Source: Streptomyces sp. VRA16 Mangrove soil | GTDB lineage: Bacteria > Actinomycetota > Actinomycetes > Streptomycetales > Streptomycetaceae | DNA: 64,000 nt | Assembly (NCBI RefSeq): GCF_017377775.1 | Contig: NZ_JAFVLN010000015.1 | Span: 124,001 to 188,000 of the forward strand | Direction: 5' to 3' | Shown here: one piece after another, positions 16,954 to 25,877 of the stretch | How the letters are laid out: the number at the start of each line of letters is the position of its first letter | Numbering within the stretch: position 1 is the stretch's first letter | Translations under genes and position numbers: made by a program | The notes under the pieces: model-generated | Told to the model about the DNA's origin: nothing | Seen by the model: the letters and a program-made list of their open reading frames with translations, nothing else | Databases searched by the model: none

Positions 16954-18495
16954 ATGCACAACCCCACCTCGGCCAACCCCCTCTCGGCCACGTCCGTCAC
17001 AGCCTCCGTACAGGAACGGTTCGCCGACGGCGCGAACTTCATCGCGGGCCGCCTGACGAAGGGCACATCGGGCCGCACCCACGCGGTCGTCGACCCGGCG
17101 ACCGGCGCGGACGTCTACACGTACGAGCTGGCGGGCACCGCCGACGTGGACGCCGCCGTCGCCGCCGCCCGCGCCGCCTTCCCCGGCTGGGCGGGCCGCA
17201 CCCCGGGCGAGCGCTCCGACGCGATGCACAAGTTCGCCGGCGTGCTCGACGCGTGGGCCGAGGACTTCGCGCGCCTGGAGTCCCTGCAGTGCGGCAAGCC
17301 GATCAAGCTGAGCCGCGAGTTCGACGTGCCCGGCACCGTCGACAACACCGCCTTCTTCGCGGGCGCCGCCCGCCACCTCCAGGGGCAGTCCGCGGGCGAG
17401 TACAGCGGCGACCACACCTCGTACGTACGCCGTGAACCGATCGGCGTCGTCGGCTCCATCGCACCCTGGAACTACCCGCTCCAGATGGCCGCCTGGAAGG
17501 TCCTGCCGGCGATCGCCGCGGGCAACACCATCGTGCTCAAGCCCGCCGAGCTCACCCCGCTCACCTCGCTGCTGTTCGCGCAGGCCGCGACCGAGGCCGG
17601 CCTCCCCGACGGTGTCGTCAACGTCGTCACGGGCGCGGGCCGGGACGCCGGCGAGCACCTCGTGGGGCACCCGGACGTCGCCATGACCTCCTTCACCGGC
17701 TCCACCGGCGTCGGCAAGCGCGTCGCCGAGATCGCCACCGCCACCGTCAAGCGGCTCCACCTGGAGCTCGGCGGCAAGGCACCCTTCGTCGTCTTCGACG
17801 ACGCCGACCTGGACGCCGCCGTGCACGGCGCGGTCGCCGGAGCGCTCATCAACACCGGGCAGGACTGCACCGCCGCCACGCGCGCGTACGTGCAGCGTCC
17901 CCTCTACGACGCGTTCGTCGAGAAGACGGCCGCGCTCATGGAGACCGTCCGGCTCGGCGACCCGTTCGCCGACGACACCGACCTCGGCCCGCTCATCTCG
18001 CACGCCCAGCGCGACCGCGTCGCCGGTTTCGTCGACCGGGCGCGCGGCTACGCGCGCGTGGTGACCGGCGGCGAGGCCCTGGACCACCCGGGCGCCTACT
18101 ACAGGCCGACCCTGATCGCCGACGCCGCGCAGGACAGCGAGATCGTGCAGTCGGAGATCTTCGGCCCGGTGCTCGTCGTGCTCCCCTTCGACAGCGACGA
18201 CGAGGGCATCGAGCTGGCCAACGACACCCCGTACGGGCTCGCCGCCTCCGCCTGGTCCACCAACGTCTTCCGCGCCAACCGTGCCACCCGCGAGATCAAG
18301 GCCGGCTGCGTCTGGGTCAACGACCACATCCCGATCCTCAGCGAGATGCCGCACGGCGGCTACAAGGCGTCCGGCTTCGGCAAGGACATGTCTGCCTACT
18401 CCTTCGAGGAGTACACGCAGATCAAGCACGTCATGTTCGACAACACCGCGGTGGTCCGCAAGGACTGGCACCGCACGATCTTCGGGGACCGATAA
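16954..18495 (+). CDS. aminobutyraldehyde dehydrogenase, second copy
   Basis: 513 aa from the ATG at 16954; a longer upstream frame has no better start. ALDH motifs: APWNY (170-174), Glu271 in LELGGKAPF, Cys305 in NTGQDCTAATR, and HGGYKASGFGKDMSAYS near the end. QDCTAATR and the ending are shared with the paralogue at 1173, supporting aminobutyraldehyde (or other polyamine-derived aldehyde) as substrate. It heads an operon with potD, potA, potB, potC and a PuuB-like oxidase, so uptake, oxidation and aldehyde removal would be co-expressed. It has a longer N-terminus than the 1173 copy. Confidence 0.93.
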   Translation: MHNPTSANPLSATSVTASVQERFADGANFIAGRLTKGTSGRTHAVVDPATGADVYTYELAGTADVDAAVAAARAAFPGWAGRTPGERSDAMHKFAGVLDAWAEDFARLESLQCGKPIKLSREFDVPGTVDNTAFFAGAARHLQGQSAGEYSGDHTSYVRREPIGVVGSIAPWNYPLQMAAWKVLPAIAAGNTIVLKPAELTPLTSLLFAQAATEAGLPDGVVNVVTGAGRDAGEHLVGHPDVAMTSFTGSTGVGKRVAEIATATVKRLHLELGGKAPFVVFDDADLDAAVHGAVAGALINTGQDCTAATRAYVQRPLYDAFVEKTAALMETVRLGDPFADDTDLGPLISHAQRDRVAGFVDRARGYARVVTGGEALDHPGAYYRPTLIADAAQDSEIVQSEIFGPVLVVLPFDSDDEGIELANDTPYGLAASAWSTNVFRANRATREIKAGCVWVNDHIPILSEMPHGGYKASGFGKDMSAYSFEEYTQIKHVMFDNTAVVRKDWHRTIFGDR

Positions 18496-18564
18496 CCACC
18501 GGGCCGCCTGACCCGCGGCCTCCTCCACCTCCCGTAAGGGACTCCCGAAAGGGCAACCACGCGC

Positions 18565-19833
18565 ATGGAGCAGTACGAGCCCGACCGCCTGACGCCGCTC
18601 AGCAAGGCCCAGCTGGCCGCGATGCGGCGCAGTTTCCGCAGCGGCAGGGCCGCAGCATCAATGTCTCGCCGGTCGCTGCTGCGCGCCTCGGCGGGCGGTG
18701 CGCTCGCCGTTGGCGGGCTCTCCACGCTGTCCGCCTGCGGCATCCCCGCGGCGAGCAAGTCCCAGGGCGGCATCTCGTCCGAGGACCACTCGGCCAAGGA
18801 GAAGACGATCAACTTCTCCAACTGGACCGAGTACATCGACATGAGCGACGACGAGAAGCACCGCCCATCCCTGGAGGCGTTCACCAAACGCACCGGGATC
18901 CAGGTCAAGTACACGGAGGACATCAACGACAACGTCGAGTTCTTCGGCAAGATCAAGCCGCAGCTCGCCGCGGGCCAGGACACCGGGCGCGACATCATCG
19001 TGCTCACCGACTGGCTCGCCGCCCGCCTGATTCGCTACGGCTGGGTGCAGAAGCTCGACGCCGCCAACCTGCCGCACGCGTACACCAACCTGGCCACCCA
19101 GTTCCGCAACCCCGACTGGGACCCGGGCCGCGCCTACTCCTACCCCTGGCAGGGCATCGCCACGGTCATCGCGTACAACACCGAGGCCACCGGCGGCAAG
19201 GAGGTCACCTCCGTCTCGCAGCTGCTCGACGACCCCAAGCTCAAGGGCAAGGTCGGCCTGCTCTCCGAGATGCGCGACACCGTCGGCATGACCCTGCTCG
19301 ACATGGGCAAGGACCCGCGCGACTTCAAGGCGGACGACTTCGACGCGGCCATCGCGCGCGTGCAGAAGGCCGTCGACAGGAAGCAGGTCCGCCGCTTCAC
19401 CGGCAACGACTACATATCCGACCTCAGCAAGGGCGACCTCGCGGCCTGCCTCGCCTGGGCCGGTGACGTCGTCCAGCTCCAGGCGGACAACCCGCACGTC
19501 AAGTTCGCGATCCCGGACGCCGGTTACCTCTCGTCGACCGACAACATGCTGATCCCGAACAAGGCACGTCACAAGACGAACGCCGAGAAGCTCATGGACT
19601 ACTACTACGAGCCGGCGGTCGGCGCCGAGCTCGCGGCCTGGATCAACTACGTCACCCCGTTGGAGAGCTCGGTCATCAAGCCGGAGCTTGCCAAGATCGA
19701 CAAGGACGTCGCGAACGACCCGCTGATCGTCCCCGACAAGGCCCAGGCGGCCAAGGCGCACGGCTTCCGGTCCCTGACCGCCAAGGAAGAGACGTCGTTC
19801 GAGGAGAAGTTCGCCCAGCTCACCGGCGGCTGA
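18565..19833 (+). CDS. potD: spermidine/putrescine ABC transporter substrate-binding lipoprotein
   Basis: 422 aa. A 30-residue polar leader precedes the Tat motif SRRSLLRASAGG (Arg35-Arg36) and lipobox LSAC (Cys58). The mature protein has FTKRTGIQVKYTEDINDNVE, RRFTGNDYISDLSKGDLAAC and MLIPNKARHKTNAEKLMDYY, matching PotD-type polyamine binders that hand substrate to a PotBC channel at the outer membrane face. It lies 69 bp after the dehydrogenase and 60 bp before potA. A paralogue without transporter genes is at 8333. Confidence 0.9.
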   Translation: MEQYEPDRLTPLSKAQLAAMRRSFRSGRAAASMSRRSLLRASAGGALAVGGLSTLSACGIPAASKSQGGISSEDHSAKEKTINFSNWTEYIDMSDDEKHRPSLEAFTKRTGIQVKYTEDINDNVEFFGKIKPQLAAGQDTGRDIIVLTDWLAARLIRYGWVQKLDAANLPHAYTNLATQFRNPDWDPGRAYSYPWQGIATVIAYNTEATGGKEVTSVSQLLDDPKLKGKVGLLSEMRDTVGMTLLDMGKDPRDFKADDFDAAIARVQKAVDRKQVRRFTGNDYISDLSKGDLAACLAWAGDVVQLQADNPHVKFAIPDAGYLSSTDNMLIPNKARHKTNAEKLMDYYYEPAVGAELAAWINYVTPLESSVIKPELAKIDKDVANDPLIVPDKAQAAKAHGFRSLTAKEETSFEEKFAQLTGG

Positions 19834-19893
19834 CCCGGACCTTCTCGCCACGCACCCCTTCCTCCGGCTTCCTCCTGACTCCCTGGACTCACG

Positions 19894-21078
19894 ATGACGA
19901 CTTCCGACACGACCGACAACAGCGGCGACGTCCGTCTCACCGGCATCAGCAAGACGTACGACAACGGCTTCACGGCCGTCCAGCCGCTCGACCTCACCGT
20001 CCCGCAGGGCTCCTTCTTCGCCCTGCTCGGCGCCTCCGGCTGCGGCAAGACCACCACGCTCCGCATGATCGCGGGCCTGGAGGAGCCGACCACCGGCACC
20101 GTGATGCTCGGCGACCAGGACGTCACGAACCTGCCGCCGTACAAGCGCCCGGTGAACACCGTCTTCCAGTCGTACGCGCTCTTCCCGCACCTGGACATCT
20201 TCGAGAACGTCGCCTTCGGCCTGCGCCGGCGCGGCATCAAGTCGGTGAAGAAGCAGGTCGAGGAGATGCTCGACCTCGTCCAGCTCGGCGAGCACGCGCG
20301 CAAGAAGCCGCACCAGCTCTCCGGTGGCCAGCAGCAGCGGGTCGCCGTCGCCCGCGCGCTCATCAACCACCCCAAGGTGCTGCTGCTCGACGAGCCGCTC
20401 GGCGCCCTCGACCTCAAGCTGCGCCGCCAGATGCAGCTGGAGCTCAAGCGCATCCAGACCGAGGTCGGCATCACCTTCGTCCACGTCACGCACGACCAGG
20501 AGGAGGCCATGACCATGGCCGACACCGTCGCCGTGATGAACGCGGGCCGCGTCGAACAGCTCGGCGCCCCCACCGACCTGTACGAGAACCCGGGCTCGAC
20601 GTTCGTCGCCAACTTCCTCGGCACCTCGAACTTCGTCCAGGCCGAGATCTCGGGCACCGCCGGCGACGACATCGCCCTGCGTCTGCCGTCCTCCGACGGC
20701 AAGCTGCTGCTGCCCGCCGCCCGCTGTTCCGCCCCCACCACCACCGGCGGCAAGGTCCTGCTCGGCGTCCGCCCCGAGAAGGTCTCGCTCACCCACGCCG
20801 ACGACGCGGCCGAGATAGCCGACGGCCGCAACCGCGTCACCGGCCGCATCAAGGAGTCCAGCTTCATCGGCGTCTCCACGCAGTACGTGGTCGACAGCCC
20901 GGTCGGCGACGCCTTCGAGGTCTATGTGCAGAACGTCGAGCGCGACAGCCGCCTGGCCCCCGGCGCCGAGGTCGTCCTGCACTGGAACCCGGCGCACACC
21001 TTCGGCCTCGACGCGGCGCAGGATGCCGACGCGGGCGTGGAGAAGGTCGCGGAGGACGTAAAGGGCGCGGTCGCATGA
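19894..21078 (+). CDS. potA: polyamine ABC transporter ATPase
   Basis: 394 aa. Walker A GASGCGKTT (46-54), signature LSGGQQQRVAVARAL, Walker B LLLDEPLGALD and switch His in VTHDQEEAM are all intact. The C-terminal TOBE-type region (about 250-394, LGVRPEKVSLTHADD and ESSFIGVSTQYVV) is the regulatory domain of PotA/MalK-like ATPases. It powers import by PotB and PotC. The stop overlaps the potB start by 4 nt (ATGA). Confidence 0.94.
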   Translation: MTTSDTTDNSGDVRLTGISKTYDNGFTAVQPLDLTVPQGSFFALLGASGCGKTTTLRMIAGLEEPTTGTVMLGDQDVTNLPPYKRPVNTVFQSYALFPHLDIFENVAFGLRRRGIKSVKKQVEEMLDLVQLGEHARKKPHQLSGGQQQRVAVARALINHPKVLLLDEPLGALDLKLRRQMQLELKRIQTEVGITFVHVTHDQEEAMTMADTVAVMNAGRVEQLGAPTDLYENPGSTFVANFLGTSNFVQAEISGTAGDDIALRLPSSDGKLLLPAARCSAPTTTGGKVLLGVRPEKVSLTHADDAAEIADGRNRVTGRIKESSFIGVSTQYVVDSPVGDAFEVYVQNVERDSRLAPGAEVVLHWNPAHTFGLDAAQDADAGVEKVAEDVKGAVA

Positions 21079-22007
21079 GCACGACACTCACCGAAGCGCC
21101 CGCACCCGCGCCCGCGGCCCAGAAGCCGCCGCGCAAGGTGCGCAGGCGCGGCCGCCTCGTCCCGTACTGGCTGCTGCTGCCCGGCATCCTCTGGCTGGTC
21201 GTCTTCTTCGCCCTGCCGATGATCTACCAGGCCTCGACCTCCGTACAGCAGGGGTCCCTGGAGAACGGGTACACCGTCACCTGGCACTTCGCCACGTACT
21301 GGGACGCGCTGTCCGAGTACTGGCCGCAGTTCCTGCGGTCGGTCCTCTACGCCGGCCTGGCGACGATCCTGTGCCTGCTGCTCGGCTATCCGCTGGCGTA
21401 TCTCATCGCCTTCCGCGCGGGCCGCTGGCGCAACTTCATCATGATCCTGGTGATCGCCCCGTTCTTCACCAGCTTCCTGATCCGCACGCTCGCCTGGAAG
21501 ACGATCCTCGCGGACAACGGCGTCGTGGTCAGCACACTGAACTCGCTGCACGTCCTCGACGTCACCAGCTGGCTCGGCATGACCGACGGCGACCGGGTGC
21601 TCGCCACCCCGCTCGCGGTGGTCTGCGGTCTGACGTACAACTTCCTGCCGTTCATGATCCTGCCGCTCTACACCTCCCTGGAGCGGATCGACGGCCGGCT
21701 GCACGAGGCGGCGGGCGACCTGTACGCGTCCCCGGCCACCACCTTCCGCAAGGTGACGTTCCCGCTCTCGATGCCCGGCGTGGTCTCGGGCACCCTGCTC
21801 ACCTTCATCCCCGCGGCCGGTGACTACGTCAACGCGGACCTGCTCGGCTCCACCGACACCCGCATGGTCGGCAACGTCATCCAGACGCAGTTCCTGCGCA
21901 TCCTCGACTACCCGACGGCGGCCGCGCTCTCCTTCATCCTCATGGCGGCCATTCTCGTCATGGTCACCGTCTACATTCGCCGTTCCGGAACGGAGGACCT
22001 GGTCTGA
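21075..22007 (+). CDS. potB: polyamine ABC transporter permease
   Basis: 310 aa, starting in the ATGA overlap with potA. A basic N-terminal tail (KPPRKVRRRGR) is followed by six membrane helices, with a periplasmic loop after the first. The EAA coupling loop is present as LHEAAGDLYASPATTFRKVT, followed by FPLSMPGVVSG. This is a PotB/PotH-type MetI-fold permease. Its TGA shares one base with the potC ATG, showing tight translational coupling. Confidence 0.93.
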   Translation: MSTTLTEAPAPAPAAQKPPRKVRRRGRLVPYWLLLPGILWLVVFFALPMIYQASTSVQQGSLENGYTVTWHFATYWDALSEYWPQFLRSVLYAGLATILCLLLGYPLAYLIAFRAGRWRNFIMILVIAPFFTSFLIRTLAWKTILADNGVVVSTLNSLHVLDVTSWLGMTDGDRVLATPLAVVCGLTYNFLPFMILPLYTSLERIDGRLHEAAGDLYASPATTFRKVTFPLSMPGVVSGTLLTFIPAAGDYVNADLLGSTDTRMVGNVIQTQFLRILDYPTAAALSFILMAAILVMVTVYIRRSGTEDLV

Positions 22008-22804
22008 TGGCCTTCGTACGCTGGATACGCCGCAATCTGGTGGTGATGGCGGGCCTGCTCACGCTCGCCTATCTCCTCCTGCCGAACGTCATCGTGACGG
22101 CCTTCTCCTTCAACAAGCCGAAGGGCCGCTTCAATTACGAGTGGCAGGACTTCTCGCTCGACGCCTGGAAGAACCCGTGCGGGGTCGCCGACATGTGCGG
22201 CTCGCTCGGCCTGAGCCTGCAGATCGCCCTGTGGGCGACGATCGGGGCCACGGTCCTCGGCACGATGATCGCGTTCGCCCTCGTCCGCTACCGGTTCCGG
22301 GCGCGCGGCGCGGTGAACTCGCTCATCTTCCTGCCCATGGCGATGCCGGAGGTCGTGATGGCGGCCTCGCTGCTCACGCTCTTCCTCAACATGGGCGCCC
22401 AGCTGGGCTTCTGGACGATCCTCATCGCCCACATCATGTTCTGCCTCAGCTTCGTCGTCACGGCGGTGAAGGCGCGTGTGATGTCGATGGACCCGCGCCT
22501 GGAGCAGGCTGCGCAGGACCTCTACGCCGGCCCGGTGCAGACGTTCCTGCGCGTCACCCTGCCGATCGCGGCCCCCGGTATCGCGGCGGGCGCGCTGCTC
22601 GCCTTCGCGCTCTCCTTCGACGATTTCATCATCACCAATTTCAACGCGGGCTCGACCGTCACCTTCCCCATGTTCGTGTGGGGTTCGGCGCAGCGCGGTA
22701 CGCCCGTTCAGATCAATGTCATCGGCACGGCGATGTTCCTGGTCGCCGTGGTGTGCGTGCTGGTCGGAATGATGGCCGGCAAGCGCAAGAACAAGGCTGC
22801 CTGA
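22007..22804 (+). CDS. potC: polyamine ABC transporter permease
   Basis: 265 aa with about six membrane helices. The EAA-like loop reads LEQAAQDLYAGPVQTFLRVT, followed by LPIAAPGIAAGALLAF, and FALSFDDFIITNF matches the conserved PotC segment. It forms the heterodimeric channel with PotB. The oxidase gene follows after 39 bp with its own GAGGGAG ribosome binding site. Confidence 0.93.
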   Translation: MAFVRWIRRNLVVMAGLLTLAYLLLPNVIVTAFSFNKPKGRFNYEWQDFSLDAWKNPCGVADMCGSLGLSLQIALWATIGATVLGTMIAFALVRYRFRARGAVNSLIFLPMAMPEVVMAASLLTLFLNMGAQLGFWTILIAHIMFCLSFVVTAVKARVMSMDPRLEQAAQDLYAGPVQTFLRVTLPIAAPGIAAGALLAFALSFDDFIITNFNAGSTVTFPMFVWGSAQRGTPVQINVIGTAMFLVAVVCVLVGMMAGKRKNKAA

Positions 22805-22843
22805 ATCACAGGCACCTGCTGAATTCCTGAGGGAGTTGGAATC

Positions 22844-24262
22844 ATGGCCGCACGCGCCATGAATCGCTGGACCCGTTCACTGGCCGACGCTCGGCCCCTC
22901 GCGTACTGGCTCGACGACCCCGGACGCCCCGAGGCCAGCCCCGCCCTGACCGGCGACGAGCGCTGCGACCTGCTGGTCGTGGGCGGCGGGTACAGCGGCC
23001 TGTGGACGGCCCTGCTCGCCAAGGAGCGGGACCCCGGCCGGGACGTCGTCCTCGTCGAGGGCAAGGAGATCGGCTGGGCCGCCTCCGGGCGCAACGGCGG
23101 GTTCTGCGCCGCCTCCCTCACGCACGGCACGGCCAACGGGCTCGCCCGCTGGCCGAAGGAGATCAAGAAGCTGGAGGAGTTGGGCGCCGCCAACCTCGAC
23201 GCGATCGAGGCGGCGGTCGCCCGCTACTCCATCGACTGCGACTTCGAGCGCACCGGCGAGCTGGACGTGGCCACGCAGCCGCATCAGGTCACCGAACTGC
23301 GCGAGTTCTACGAGGAGTTGGGCGAGGCCGGGCTCGCGGACGGCCTGGAACTCCTGGACGCGGACCAGACCCGCGAGCAGGTCGCGTCGCCGACCTTCCT
23401 CGGCGCCCTGTACGACCGCCACGGCGTCGCCATGCTGCACCCGGCGAAGCTCGCCTGGGGCCTCAAGCGGGCCTGCCTCGACCTCGGCGTACGCATCTAC
23501 GAGCACACCCCGGCGACGGAGCTGGTCTCCCACGCCGGCGGGGTCGCGGTCCGCACCCCCTACGGCCGCGTCTTCGCCGACCACGCCGCGCTCGGCACCA
23601 ACGTCTTCCCGTCCCTGGTCAAGCGCGTCCGCTCATACACCGTCCCGGTCTACGACTACGCGCTGATGACGGAACCGCTGTCGGCGGACCAGCTGTCGTC
23701 GATCGGTTGGAAGAACCGTCAGGGCCTCGGCGACTGCGCCAACCAGTTCCACTACTTCCGGCTGTCCGCCGACCACCGCATCCTGTGGGGCGGCTACGAC
23801 GCGATCTATCCGTACGGGGGCCGGGTCCGCGCCGAGTACGACCACCGCCCCGAGACGTACGCGCGACTCGCCGCCCACTTCTTCACCTGCTTCCCGCAGC
23901 TGGAGGGCCTCAACTTCACGCACGCGTGGGGCGGCGCGATCGACACCTGCTCGCGCTTCTCGGCGTTCTTCGGCACGGCGCACAAGGGCCGGGTGGCGTA
24001 CGCGGCCGGGTACACGGGTCTGGGCGTCGGGGCGACCCGGTTCGGCGCGGACGTCATGCTCGATCTGCTCTCGGGCGAGCGCACGGAGCGTACAGACCTG
24101 GAGATGGTCCGCTCCAAGCCCCTTCCGTTCCCGCCCGAGCCGTTCGCGTCGGTCGGCATCGGCCTGACGAAGTGGTCCCTGGCCCGCGCCGACGACAACG
24201 GCGGCCGCCGCAACCTGTGGCTCCGCGCCATGGACACCGCGGGCCTGGGCTTCGACAGCTGA
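22844..24262 (+). CDS. FAD-dependent amine oxidoreductase (PuuB-like)
   Basis: 472 aa, ATG with GAGGGAG upstream. The dinucleotide-binding motif VVGGGYSGLWTALLA is at about 46-60, followed by VLVEGKEIGWAASGRNGGFC, the DadA/PuuB-type signature. The C-terminal ATP-like closing motif is YAAGYTGLGVGATRFGADVM. The family oxidises secondary or primary amines, including gamma-glutamylputrescine, with O2 and FAD. As last gene of the transporter operon it probably oxidises the imported polyamine or its gamma-glutamyl form, giving the aldehyde for the dehydrogenase at 16954. No gamma-glutamyl ligase is present in this window. Confidence 0.9.
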   Translation: MAARAMNRWTRSLADARPLAYWLDDPGRPEASPALTGDERCDLLVVGGGYSGLWTALLAKERDPGRDVVLVEGKEIGWAASGRNGGFCAASLTHGTANGLARWPKEIKKLEELGAANLDAIEAAVARYSIDCDFERTGELDVATQPHQVTELREFYEELGEAGLADGLELLDADQTREQVASPTFLGALYDRHGVAMLHPAKLAWGLKRACLDLGVRIYEHTPATELVSHAGGVAVRTPYGRVFADHAALGTNVFPSLVKRVRSYTVPVYDYALMTEPLSADQLSSIGWKNRQGLGDCANQFHYFRLSADHRILWGGYDAIYPYGGRVRAEYDHRPETYARLAAHFFTCFPQLEGLNFTHAWGGAIDTCSRFSAFFGTAHKGRVAYAAGYTGLGVGATRFGADVMLDLLSGERTERTDLEMVRSKPLPFPPEPFASVGIGLTKWSLARADDNGGRRNLWLRAMDTAGLGFDS

Positions 24263-24284
24263 CAGCCCCGGCGGGCTACCGCGC

Positions 24285-24517
24285 CCTCGCCTCCGGCTGC
24301 CGCACCGCCTGGCGCTTTCCCGCCCCGGTCGGTTGCCGCGCCGCCTGGGGCTTTCCCGCCCCGGTCGGTTGCCGCGCCGCCTGGGGCTTTCCCGCCCAGG
24401 GCGCCCGCCGCGCCGCCTCGGGCTTTCCTGCCCCGGGCGCCCGCCGCGCCGCCTTGGGCAATCTGCCGCCATGGGCGGCAGGGTGGGCAAGGCGGCACCC
24501 CGGCGCGGGGTGAGCGC
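24285..24517 (-). repeat. dispersed repeat copy B: 36-bp tandem array plus 69-bp core
   Basis: The core (24449-24517, reverse orientation) matches copy A at 63 of 69 positions and keeps the GGCGGCAG hairpin stem. On its CAAGGCGG side, to the left on the plus strand, are about four 36-bp units containing GGAAAGCCCCAGGCGG-type cores. The block directly follows the amine oxidase stop codon. The unit sequence differs from copies A and C apart from the shared AGGCGG ending. Confidence 0.82.
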
Positions 24518-24581
24518 TCCAACCGGCCTCCAGCTCGGTCCCGGCCGCGCCATCGCCGGGTGCAGCGCCGTCTCGGCTGGT

Positions 24582-24783
24582 CGCGCAGTTCCCCGCGCCC
24601 CTGCGGGGCACGACCACTGCCGGTCGCGCCCGCGCGGCGGAGCCGCAGATCGATACAGTCCCGCGCCCCTACGGGGCACGACCACCATCGGCGGAGCCGC
24701 AGATCGATACAGCCCCGCGCCCCGGACGGGGCACGACCACCGCCGGTCGGGCCCGCGCGGCGGAACCGCAGCGCGCCCCTACG
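24582..24783 (+). repeat. tandem copies of a CCCCGCGCCCCT...GATCGATACAG element
   Basis: Three degenerate units share CCGCGCCCC, GGGGCACGACCACC and CGGAGCCGCAGATCGATACAG; the first opens with CGCGCAGTTCCCCGCGCCCC. The last unit supplies the TAG stop of the gene ending at 24779. A related piece, GATGGATACAGCCCCGCGCC, lies at 45853-45872. Together with copy B it fills the 516-bp gap after 24262, where no gene was found. Confidence 0.75.
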
Positions 24784-25150
24784 CCCCCGTCGGCGTCCCC
24801 TGATGGAAGTACATCCGCCACACGCCGTCGACCCCCCGCCGCCACAACGAACTACGCCACACCCGACGCCCATGATCCGCAGAGCGATACGTCAGGTGCA
24901 CGACCCCGGGGGCGAGCAGCGTGCCCGCCATCTCCGTGACGACCGCCGGGTCCTCGGCGGAGATGCCGCCCGAGCCCGTCACCTCCAGGATCGTCTCGCG
25001 GTCCCAGCGCCGCCCCGAAGCCCCGAACTCGAAGTACTCCGGGTCGAGCAGCGCCGTGACGGCCTCGTCGGACGCCCGCACCGCGGGGTCGAGCATGCGC
25101 AGCTCCCCGTCGATCGCCGCCTGGATCTGAGCCTGCTCGTCCTCGTTCAT
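24779..25150 (-). CDS. NTF2/SnoaL-like DUF4440 protein
   Basis: 123 aa from the ATG at 25150, chosen because a good promoter places its transcription start there. The sequence has a long N-terminal helix (EQAQIQAAIDGELRMLDPAV), then LLDPEYFEFGASGRRWDRET, GTLLAPGVVHLTYRSAD and WRSSLWRRGVDGVWRMYFHQ, the cone-shaped NTF2-like fold of DUF4440. Such proteins are small binding or enzyme domains of varied role. Its stop codon lies within the repeat element at 24582. Confidence 0.82.
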   Translation of the reverse strand: MNEDEQAQIQAAIDGELRMLDPAVRASDEAVTALLDPEYFEFGASGRRWDRETILEVTGSGGISAEDPAVVTEMAGTLLAPGVVHLTYRSADHGRRVWRSSLWRRGVDGVWRMYFHQGTPTGA

Positions 25151-25156
25151 GCGCCG

Positions 25157-25186
25157 AAAGTAGGCGATCACGCCACCCTTGACCAA
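25157..25186 (-). promoter_or_regulatory. promoter for a leaderless transcript
   Basis: On the minus strand TTGGTC (25186-25181), an 18-bp spacer and TACTTT (25162-25157) are followed after 6 nt by the ATG at 25150. There is no ribosome binding site. This is the best-formed leaderless promoter in the window. Confidence 0.6.
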
Positions 25187-25318
25187 CCGGCGTACGCCCA
25201 GGTCGCACGGTGTGACCCGGTTCACTACCAACAAGTAGCCCGAACCCGCGTAATGCTCGGGCCGCAACCCCCTCTCGCTTGTGACGAACACAGTCCGAGC
25301 GAAAAGGGAGGTCCCGCC

Positions 25319-25780
25319 ATGACTGGCTCAGGGGCGGCTAAGTCGGCGGTCGAATGGCTGGTGTCGGTGGCGCCGGATCCGGAGGCCTGCCGCTGGGAGT
25401 GGGAACGCAATCCGCTCGGGGTGGCCCTGCTGCCCGCGGGCAAACAGTGGGACGTGCTGATCCTGCCGGGTGAGCTCGGTTACCCCACGCTCGACGTCCT
25501 CACCCGCGTCATCGACCGCCCGGGCCCGGTCCTCGCGGACTTCGGCGACGCCCGGATGGGCTTCTTCGTCCCGGCGGGCACGGTCGCACGCTGGCTCGGC
25601 ACGGGCGTACGCGGGGCGGGCCGAGGCACCTGGATCGTGGTCCCGTACCCCGGCCGCTCCACCGGGGGAGTCCGCTGGCTGGTGCCGCCGGACGGCCAGG
25701 GCACGCTCACCGACCCGGCGCTCCTGGAACTCGCGATGCACGAGGCGGCGGCCCAACTGGCCAGGGACGCGGGGGAGTAG
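25319..25780 (+). CDS. conserved hypothetical protein
   Basis: 153 aa, ATG with GGGAGGT 6 nt upstream. Visible features are AVEWLVSVAPDPEACRWEW, LPAGKQWDVLILPGEL, PGPVLADFGDARMGFFVPAG and WIVVPYPGRSTGGVRWLVPP, with an alanine-rich C-terminal helix. It is soluble and has no signal peptide. There is a weak resemblance to the N-terminal domain of bifunctional primase/polymerases (an actinobacterial family with similar GKxWDV and vDxG patterns), but the metal-binding residues cannot be confirmed. It is single-gene, divergent from the NTF2-like gene. Confidence 0.7.
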   Translation: MTGSGAAKSAVEWLVSVAPDPEACRWEWERNPLGVALLPAGKQWDVLILPGELGYPTLDVLTRVIDRPGPVLADFGDARMGFFVPAGTVARWLGTGVRGAGRGTWIVVPYPGRSTGGVRWLVPPDGQGTLTDPALLELAMHEAAAQLARDAGE

Positions 25781-25795
25781 CCGGCACCGGAACCC

Positions 25796-25824
25796 TTGAC
25801 AACTCAATTGGTCTGGACCAAGTT
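25796..25824 (+). promoter_or_regulatory. chitinase promoter with overlapping DasR-type operator
   Basis: TTGACA (25796-25801), a 17-bp spacer and CAAGTT (25819-25824) form a promoter. Between them TTGGTCTGGACCAA (25808-25821) is a near-perfect palindrome matching the known DasR-responsive element (core TGGTCTAGACCA) at 11 of 12 bases. It overlaps the -10, fitting repression relieved by glucosamine-6-phosphate. Confidence 0.75.
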
Positions 25825-25877
25825 GGGCGCGCTCCACCGCACCGTGCCCCCTTCCCCCGCCACGCCCGGAGGCAGCC

